Positions 7,551 through 13,273 of a stretch of 13,273 nt of DNA are shown here, in pieces; the first letter of the stretch is position 1; every line of letters starts with the position of its first letter. The stretch is from Caldithrix sp. (GTDB lineage: Bacteria; Zhuqueibacterota; Zhuqueibacteria; Oceanimicrobiales; Oceanimicrobiaceae), in contig SMXE01000210.1 of the NCBI GenBank assembly GCA_004357015.1, positions 1-13,273 on the forward strand, written 5' to 3'. Below the pieces are notes generated by a model. The model was given only the letters and a program-made list of their open reading frames with translations. It did no database searches and had not been told where the DNA came from. Position numbers and translations under genes: made by a program.

Positions 7551-10500
7551 CTATTGCGTGGCCACAGGGGTGGGGTTGGTTGCACCCGGATCCAGGCTTT
7601 GAAGAAACTCTTTTATTAACAATAGCTTATCGCCAGTATCTGGTATCTGCAACCTAATCCCGAGACCCTCGTTCTGAAAAAACTCAAAGGGCAGCGAAGC
7701 ATTTGCCACAGTTGAACCCAGCCACGCATGAAATTGTTCCCCCTGCGTATCCAGGATTTCAGGCGAGTATTCGGCTATCATCTCTCTCTTCGTTATACGG
7801 ATCATCTTTAGTCCCAGATGCTGGCCCAGTCTTCGAATGGCAACAAAGGTTAGCAGGTTTTTTACGGGTTGCGGCAGTTTGCCGAAACGGTCCTCCAGCT
7901 CCGCCCAAATCTCCGTGATTTCCTGCAACGCTTGCAAGCCTGTCAGACGCCGATAAATGTCTACGCGCTCCGGCCCAGCGGCGACATAGTTCTCCGGCAA
8001 ATAGGCATCTAAGTCCATCTCAACCAACGTTTCAACCGAGGGCTTCTTTGCCTCCTGAGGCAACCGCTCCGCCTTTAGTTCCTGAATGGCTTCGTCGAGG
8101 ATTTTGTTGTAGAGATCAAACCCGAGTGTGTCGATGAACCCGGTCTGTTCAGCGCCGAGTAGATTGCCGGCGCCGCGGATCTCCAGGTCGCGCATAGCCA
8201 ATTGTGTGCCGGACCCGATGTCGGAAAACTCCTCGATCGATCGCAACCGCTTCAGCGCATCGTCGGTCAGACGCTCAATGGGCGGAATGATGAAATAAGC
8301 ATACGCGCGCTGGTGCGATCTGCCCACGCGGCCCCGGAGCTGGTAGAGCTGCGCCAACCCCAATTTGTCGGCGCGATTTACGATAATTGTATTTACGTTC
8401 GGCATGTCGAGACCAGACTCGATAATCATGGTTGAAACCAGAATCTCGTACTTCTTTTCAATGAAGTCAACCATGACCTTTTCCAACTCCTTCTCCGGCA
8501 TCTGGCCGTGCGCCACAGCAACCCTGGCTTCCGGCACCAAGTCACTCACCATTTCGGCAATCCGGTTGATGGACTTTACTCTGTTGTGAACAAAAAAGGC
8601 CTGGCCACGGCGGTCGAGCTCGCGCAAAATCACTTCACGGACATAGCGCGGGCTGAAAGGCAATATTTCGGTAATGATCGGCAGACGGTTCTTCGGCGGG
8701 GTGGTGATGAGCGTCATGTCGCGGGCGCCCATCAACGAAAACTGCAAGGTGCGCGGAATTGGCGTGGCGGTCAACGTTAGCACGTCAATGGTTGCGCGAA
8801 ACCGCCTCAGCTTCTCTTTGTGTGTCACGCCAAATCGATGTTCCTCATCGACGATGAGGAGGCCAAGCGCCTTAAACTGAACATCTTTTGAAAGCAGCCG
8901 ATGCGTGCCAATGACGATATCGACCTCACCCGCTGCCAGCTTTTCGAGAATGACTTTCTGCTCGGCGCGGGTACGGAAGCGCGACAGCATTTCCACCTGC
9001 ACCGGGAACTTGGCCAGCCGCTCACGGAAAGTGTTGAGGTGCTGATAGGCGAGGATCGTCGTGGGCACGAGCATGGCAACCTGCTTGCCCCCCAGCACCG
9101 CTTTGAACGCGGCCCGCACCGCGATCTCGGTTTTTCCAAAACCAACATCGCCGCAGATCAGACGATCCATGGGCCGCGGGCTTTCCATGTCTTGCTTCAC
9201 TTCCACCGTCGCCGTGACCTGGTCCGGCGTATCATCGTACGGGAACGAGGCCTCCAACTCGCGTTGCCAAAGGCCATCGGCCTCGAATGCGAAACCGGGT
9301 TGAGATCTTCTCCTGGCATAGATTTCGATCAAATCTTTGGCGATATCTTTGATCTTCTTCTTGGTGCGCATCTTCAGCTTTTGCCATTCGGCGGAACCGA
9401 GTTTGCTAAGCGGCGGCGTGGCCGTATCTTTGGATGAATGTTTGTTCACCCTGTCCATGCGTTCAATGCGCACGTACACCATGTCGCCATCGCGATATTC
9501 GATCTGCAAACATTCACGTTCGTGGCCGTGCACGGCAATTTTCTTGAGACCGCGGAAAACACCGATGCCGTAGTCCACGTGGACAACGTAATCGCCCACA
9601 TTCAGATGCTTGAGTTGGTTGGGGTTCAGGCCTTTGAAGCGGCGCTTTGGCAGCCGAAGCCGCTTTGTACGGCCGTAAAACTGATGGTCGGTGTAGACGA
9701 TGAGGCTGGCTTCCGGGAATACAAAGCCTTTGTGCAATCCGATGGACGTGACAGACAAGCCCGGGAAAACAATCTCCTCGTCGGCAAAAATCTCCTGTAA
9801 CCGCTCAGCCTGACTCTCACTGTCGCAACTGTAATAGATTTCCAGGGCGTGGTCATGGCCGTTCAGTTTCTCCTCAGCAAAAGTCGTCAGGGCAGTACGG
9901 AACGCTTTTAGATCGCCTTTAAACGGCTGCGGACTTTTGGCATCGAGCGAGACCAGACGGGGGTACTTCGAACCGACGGAGACAAAGCGCATCTGGGCAG
10001 TCCTGGCCAAGCGCGTTTCCACTTGCCGCCAGGCCGCTTCGGCAAGCTCCATAGCCTCTTCATCGTCAGAAGCCGTCCTGAGCTCAAGCGCCAGACTGCG
10101 CAGAATTCTGTCCGGCTCGTCGAACACCACAATTGCCTGCTCGGGCAAATAGTCCAGCAGGCTGGCGCGCGCGTCGCTGCTCTCCTGCTCTGTAGATTCT
10201 ATGTCCTGTGGGAAAATGTCGAGCCGCTCCACCGATGCCACAGATCGCTGGGTCTCAGGATCAAACTTGCGTAGAGATTCGACGGACTCGCCCCAGAATT
10301 CGATGCGGTATGGGGACTCTGCCGAATAGGGAAACACGTCGACGATGCCGCCACGGACACACATTTCGCCCGGGTGCTCGACGCGGGTCTCCCGCACAAA
10401 CCCCATGTCTACCAATAAAGCAACCAGCTTGTCAAACTCAACCTCTTTGCCCGGCCGGACTGAGATTCTATTCTGTGAAAATATTTCAGGAAGAGGTAAC

Positions 10501-10898
10501 CTATGCAGCAAACCAGAGCAGTGGGCAACAATCACCGCCGGATGCTCCTTTGTCAGAGCTTCAAGCGTCTTCAGGCGGGCGCGTAAACTGTCGTGGTTGT
10601 GATGATCGAAACCGGAACCGTATAAAACAAACGCCGGAAAATGGGCGACGGCCTCCTCTCCGAGCAGACGTTCCAAATCTTCCTTAACCTCTTCGCTCTC
10701 CTCCCGATCATGAGAAAAATATACAACGGGCCGGCTCAATTGTTTGCTAAGGTGTGCCACAAGCAGCGGCTTGAGGGCGCCAACCGCGCCCTTGACGTAC
10801 ACACACTTCCCATTCACAACCCGTTCCGGAAGTTCGGCAACGGACTGTGCGCGCGCTATGGCCTGCAGCAGTTTCTTAGACGTTTTCGGCATCGGCAC
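7551..10898 (-). CDS. mfd: Transcription-repair coupling factor Mfd
   Basis: Mfd is the ATP-driven DNA translocase that pushes RNA polymerase off lesions and recruits UvrA for transcription-coupled repair. At 1115 residues it is close to E. coli Mfd (1148). All parts are present: a UvrB-like N-terminal module (about 1-260; hallmark GEMCVRGGIVDVFP at 177-190), the middle domain, the CarD-like RNA-polymerase-interacting domain (about 430-500; VGDYVVHVDYGIGVFRGL), and the two RecG-like translocase lobes. The lobes carry Walker A GDVGFGKT (583-590), DEEH (684-687), TATPIPRTL (710-718) and QLRGRVGR (853-860). The TRCF C-terminal domain (about 955-1100) ends the protein. The start is GTG at 10898 or, equally well, ATG at 10892; both lie inside the rsmG end (overlap 23 or 17 bases) and neither has a clear Shine-Dalgarno sequence, suggesting coupling. 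No key motif is missing. Confidence 0.97.
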   Translation of the reverse strand: MPMPKTSKKLLQAIARAQSVAELPERVVNGKCVYVKGAVGALKPLLVAHLSKQLSRPVVYFSHDREESEEVKEDLERLLGEEAVAHFPAFVLYGSGFDHHNHDSLRARLKTLEALTKEHPAVIVAHCSGLLHRLPLPEIFSQNRISVRPGKEVEFDKLVALLVDMGFVRETRVEHPGEMCVRGGIVDVFPYSAESPYRIEFWGESVESLRKFDPETQRSVASVERLDIFPQDIESTEQESSDARASLLDYLPEQAIVVFDEPDRILRSLALELRTASDDEEAMELAEAAWRQVETRLARTAQMRFVSVGSKYPRLVSLDAKSPQPFKGDLKAFRTALTTFAEEKLNGHDHALEIYYSCDSESQAERLQEIFADEEIVFPGLSVTSIGLHKGFVFPEASLIVYTDHQFYGRTKRLRLPKRRFKGLNPNQLKHLNVGDYVVHVDYGIGVFRGLKKIAVHGHERECLQIEYRDGDMVYVRIERMDRVNKHSSKDTATPPLSKLGSAEWQKLKMRTKKKIKDIAKDLIEIYARRRSQPGFAFEADGLWQRELEASFPYDDTPDQVTATVEVKQDMESPRPMDRLICGDVGFGKTEIAVRAAFKAVLGGKQVAMLVPTTILAYQHLNTFRERLAKFPVQVEMLSRFRTRAEQKVILEKLAAGEVDIVIGTHRLLSKDVQFKALGLLIVDEEHRFGVTHKEKLRRFRATIDVLTLTATPIPRTLQFSLMGARDMTLITTPPKNRLPIITEILPFSPRYVREVILRELDRRGQAFFVHNRVKSINRIAEMVSDLVPEARVAVAHGQMPEKELEKVMVDFIEKKYEILVSTMIIESGLDMPNVNTIIVNRADKLGLAQLYQLRGRVGRSHQRAYAYFIIPPIERLTDDALKRLRSIEEFSDIGSGTQLAMRDLEIRGAGNLLGAEQTGFIDTLGFDLYNKILDEAIQELKAERLPQEAKKPSVETLVEMDLDAYLPENYVAAGPERVDIYRRLTGLQALQEITEIWAELEDRFGKLPQPVKNLLTFVAIRRLGQHLGLKMIRITKREMIAEYSPEILDTQGEQFHAWLGSTVANASLPFEFFQNEGLGIRLQIPDTGDKLLLIKEFLQSLDPGATNPTPVATQ

Positions 10899-11565
10899 GA
10901 TCGAATAACGAACAAAGCACGGCTTTTAGTTTATGTTCTTCATCCTGCACAGAGAGCGGCCTCGCTGTCACAGATACATCCGGAAAAGCGCGCCGCATCT
11001 CCTCTTGTTCCCGTGATAACTGCGATCCTTTCACAGCAACAAGTACGCCGCCCTCCCGCAGCAACGGTGTGGCCCAACCATAAAGAATCGCCAATTCCGT
11101 CACTGCGCGACAAACCACAACATCAAACCGGCCCCGAAATCCGGGTGAGTCCGCCAGGTTTTCGACGCGCTCACAAACCACGCATGTCCCCGACAGACCA
11201 AGTTTTTCAATCACGCTTCTCAAAAAAAGCGTTTTCCATCGTTTGGAATCAAGCAGGGTCATCTTTAAGTCTGGCCGGACAATTTTCATCGCAAGCCCGG
11301 GAAAGCCGCCGCCTGTTCCGAGGTCGAGAGTCTCAACGCCTTCAGCAAACTCTTCGAACTGTGTGAGCCCCGCACACTCAAGAAAATGCCGGCTAAGCAC
11401 TCGGCCCTCATCGCGCTTCGAGATAAGTTTGGCGCGCGGATTCCATTTTATCAACTCCTCGTGGTAGAGGAGAAACTGCTCCGCCTGGTGTTGCGACAAC
11501 GGCAGGCCAGCCCCGGCGAATCGGCTCTTGAGTTCTTTCAGTCTCAAGCTCCCTCCGCTAGCCAT
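10876..11565 (-). CDS. rsmG: 16S rRNA (guanine-N7) methyltransferase RsmG (GidB)
   Basis: RsmG methylates N7 of G527 (E. coli numbering) in 16S rRNA using S-adenosylmethionine. The 229-residue frame has the class I methyltransferase signature: glycine loop DLGTGGGFPGL (81-91), the following acidic strand LLDSKRWKTLFL (104-115), CRAV (152-155) and the core strand GGVLVAVKG (172-180). Length is near the family norm (about 207-240). The start is uncertain. The ATG at 11565 has no Shine-Dalgarno sequence, because the bases before it are a parS palindrome. Six codons later a TTG (11547-11545) follows GGAGGG and overlaps the mnmG stop as TTGA, like the ATGA couplings elsewhere in this block. Either start gives a complete enzyme. 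The mnmG-rsmG order is common near replication origins, often followed by parA-parB; here mfd follows instead. Confidence 0.95.
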   Translation of the reverse strand: MASGGSLRLKELKSRFAGAGLPLSQHQAEQFLLYHEELIKWNPRAKLISKRDEGRVLSRHFLECAGLTQFEEFAEGVETLDLGTGGGFPGLAMKIVRPDLKMTLLDSKRWKTLFLRSVIEKLGLSGTCVVCERVENLADSPGFRGRFDVVVCRAVTELAILYGWATPLLREGGVLVAVKGSQLSREQEEMRRAFPDVSVTARPLSVQDEEHKLKAVLCSLFDRADAENV

Positions 11566-13273
11566 GTTTCACGTGAAACATCATGGGCCACAGGCCGGCC
11601 AAGGTGGATGAGCAAAACGGAAACATCTGCCGGAGACACCCCCGAAATCCGCGTCGCCTGACCGATGGTTTGAGGTTGAATTTTACCCAGCTTTTCCCGC
11701 GCCTCGGCGGAAAGCGCTCCGATAGCGGCATAGTCGAACCCTTTGGGAATCGGCTTTGAATCCAACCGGAGGACCCGTTCCGCTTGTTCCTTTTGCCGCC
11801 GGATAAATCCTTCGTACTTGATTTCGATTTCCACCTGCTCCCGCACTGACCGCCACAATTGATCGCCCCACTGCTCCAGAATATTAAGATGGCGCAAACC
11901 CTTCAAATCAGAAAGCCGCACCTCTGGCCGTTTAAGTAAATTGTACAGCGACTCTTTCTCCAACAGCGGCGACGAACCAATTCGCTCCAGCGCAGGATTC
12001 ACATCTTCCGGCGCAACCTTTTCCTGCTGCAACTGTGCGAGAGATTCCTGAATTCTCTCTCGTTTCTCGCACAGCTTCTTATGGTCCTGCCGGTCGATAA
12101 GACCGAAGCGGTGGCCATAATCCATCAGCCGCAGGTCCGCATTGTCCTGCCGCAGGATCAGGCGGTGCTCGGCGCGCGAGGTAAACATGCGGTACGGCTC
12201 AAGGGTTCCCTTGGAGACGAGATCGTCGATCAAAACCCCAACATAAGCCTCAGTGCGGCCGAGGACGAACGGCGCTTCCCCCCGCATCTTGAGCACGGCA
12301 TTGACGCCGGCCATGAAGCCCTGGCATGCGGCCTCCTCGTAGCCGGTAGTGCCGTTTATCTGGCCTGCGAAGAACAGATGCTCTACCCTCTTGGTCTCAA
12401 GATTCGGGTACAGTTGCGTTGGCGGAAAGTAGTCGTACTCCACTGCGTAGCCAAAGCGGGTGACTTGAACATTCTCGAGTCCCGCAATCGTTCGGATGCC
12501 CTCCAACTGCACCTCTTCCGGCAGGCTGGTGGAAAAGCCGTTTACGTAGTACTCGGTGGTGTTTCTTCCCTCTGGTTCCAGGAAAATCTGGTGCCGGTCG
12601 CGGTCGGCAAAGCGGTGAATCTTGTCTTCGATCGAAGGACAGTATCTGGGTCCCACCCCTTTGATGCGATCGGTGAACATCGGCGAGCGGTCAAAGCCTT
12701 TTTCCAAAACGTTATGTGTCGTCTTATTTGTATAAGTTAGATGACACGGCAATTGCTCTACTTCTAGTTTGTCGTGCCGGTATGAAAACGGCACCGGGTT
12801 GTCGTCGCCTGGCTGAATGACTGTTTTACTGAAATCGATTGTGTTGCCATCCACTCTGGGTGGCGTGCCGGTCTTCATTCGGCCGGACTCGAAGCCCAGT
12901 TCGACCAGACATTCCGTGATGCCCTTGGCGGCAAACTCGCCGGCGCGGCCAGCGGAGTACTGCACCTCGCCAACATGAATAACACCATTCAGAAAAGTAC
13001 CCGCGGTTAAAATCACCGTTCGGGCCGCTATCAACCGTCCCGACTCCGTGTAGACACCACCAACGCGGCCGTTCTTAATCTCAACGCGCATGCCCATGCC
13101 CTGTCGCAAATCGAGGTTCGATTGATCCTCGCATGCCTGGCGTACCCGCTGGGCGTAGAGCGCACGATCGCACTGCGCCCTTGGCGACCAAACGGCCGGA
13201 CCTTTTGAGCGATTCAACATTCGGAACTGAATCCCGGCATCGTCGGTGACCATGCCCATTTCTCCGCCCATAG
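11544..13273 (-). CDS. mnmG: tRNA uridine-34 carboxymethylaminomethyl synthase subunit MnmG (GidA), N-terminus outside window
   Basis: With MnmE, MnmG builds the cmnm5/nm5 group on the wobble uridine of certain tRNAs, using FAD. The frame is open to the right window edge. The visible 575 residues begin inside the conserved LGGEMG segment (here MGGEMG), so that methionine is internal and about 60 residues with the N-terminal FAD-binding motif and first catalytic Cys are missing. Visible hallmarks, numbered from this Met, are KTGTPPRV (133-140), LPCHLTYTN with the second conserved Cys (174-182), the signature GPRYCPSIEDKIHR (207-220), the signature AGQINGTTGYEEAACQGFMA (302-321), and the C-terminal tRNA/MnmE-binding region with YEGFIRRQ (486-493) and ALSAEAREKL (519-528). 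Its last codons encode VSRET within a parS palindrome and end WLAEGA. The end overlaps rsmG. Confidence 0.97.
   Translation of the reverse strand, partial: MGGEMGMVTDDAGIQFRMLNRSKGPAVWSPRAQCDRALYAQRVRQACEDQSNLDLRQGMGMRVEIKNGRVGGVYTESGRLIAARTVILTAGTFLNGVIHVGEVQYSAGRAGEFAAKGITECLVELGFESGRMKTGTPPRVDGNTIDFSKTVIQPGDDNPVPFSYRHDKLEVEQLPCHLTYTNKTTHNVLEKGFDRSPMFTDRIKGVGPRYCPSIEDKIHRFADRDRHQIFLEPEGRNTTEYYVNGFSTSLPEEVQLEGIRTIAGLENVQVTRFGYAVEYDYFPPTQLYPNLETKRVEHLFFAGQINGTTGYEEAACQGFMAGVNAVLKMRGEAPFVLGRTEAYVGVLIDDLVSKGTLEPYRMFTSRAEHRLILRQDNADLRLMDYGHRFGLIDRQDHKKLCEKRERIQESLAQLQQEKVAPEDVNPALERIGSSPLLEKESLYNLLKRPEVRLSDLKGLRHLNILEQWGDQLWRSVREQVEIEIKYEGFIRRQKEQAERVLRLDSKPIPKGFDYAAIGALSAEAREKLGKIQPQTIGQATRISGVSPADVSVLLIHLGRPVAHDVSRETWLAEGA
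11565..11580. other. parS centromere-like site (ParB binding)
   Basis: The 16 bases TGTTTCACGTGAAACA form a perfect palindrome identical to the canonical parS sequence known from Bacillus subtilis and conserved across most bacterial phyla. The symmetry extends one base on each side (18 bases, 11564-11581). ParB dimers load here and spread to form the partition complex that ParA moves during chromosome segregation. The site lies in the last codons of mnmG and its final minus-strand base is the A of the ATG annotated for rsmG. The mnmG-rsmG junction is a classic parS neighbourhood near oriC. A full 16-base match at this position by chance is very unlikely. No parA or parB gene is in the window, and function in this organism is inferred. 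Confidence 0.92.

Noticed and set aside
10641..11366. Plus-strand frame of 241 codons
   Set aside because: It is antisense across the well-supported mfd and rsmG genes, with no known motif.
11558..11581. Short minus-strand peptide frame MFHVKHG starting in the parS palindrome
   Set aside because: It resembles the MFHVKH start of many RsmG proteins but is out of frame with rsmG here and stops after seven codons, so it is a by-product of the palindrome.
12081..12740. Plus-strand frame of 219 codons
   Set aside because: It is antisense to conserved mnmG signature regions.
13269..13271. ATG at 13271 as the mnmG start
   Set aside because: It falls in the conserved LGGEMG segment well inside the MnmG family alignment, so the real start lies outside the window.

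Overview
The window is a densely packed block of nine genes, all on the minus strand. Read 5'->3' along the transcript (right to left) they are: mnmG (its 5' part lies outside the window), rsmG, mfd, a PpiC-type foldase, a SurA-type foldase, a DUF456 membrane protein, a DUF4159 secreted protein, a large DUF4175-type membrane protein, and a TPR secreted protein that runs off the left edge. Almost every junction overlaps or has a gap of 10 bases or less. The one real gap is 61 bases between mfd and the PpiC gene. I see no terminator, RNA gene, insertion sequence, CRISPR array or phage gene.

The organism is a diderm (Gram-negative type) bacterium: it encodes a SurA-like periplasmic chaperone and several exported proteins. 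The DUF4159/DUF4175 pair next to TPR genes resembles gene sets of the Fibrobacterota-Chlorobiota-Bacteroidota superphylum and neighbouring candidate phyla such as Calditrichota or KSB1. That placement is inference from family content and moderately low in confidence. Base composition is near or slightly above half G+C throughout, and nothing looks recently transferred.

Region by region: 11544-13273 and 10876-11565 hold the tRNA-modification gene mnmG and the 16S rRNA methyltransferase gene rsmG. At their junction (11565-11580) lies a perfect 16-base palindrome, TGTTTCACGTGAAACA, identical to the canonical bacterial parS site bound by ParB. It is the most notable element here, because it marks the segment as a likely origin-proximal centromere although no parA or parB is in view. 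Positions 7551-10898 encode the transcription-repair coupling factor Mfd. Positions 5316-7489 encode two exported parvulin-type prolyl isomerases in tandem. Positions 1-5319 form an envelope module of unknown function: DUF456, DUF4159, DUF4175 and TPR.

The first three genes act on translation and DNA repair. The two foldases serve envelope protein folding. The last four look like components of the inner membrane and periplasm. Overlapping start and stop codons suggest translational coupling along much of the block.
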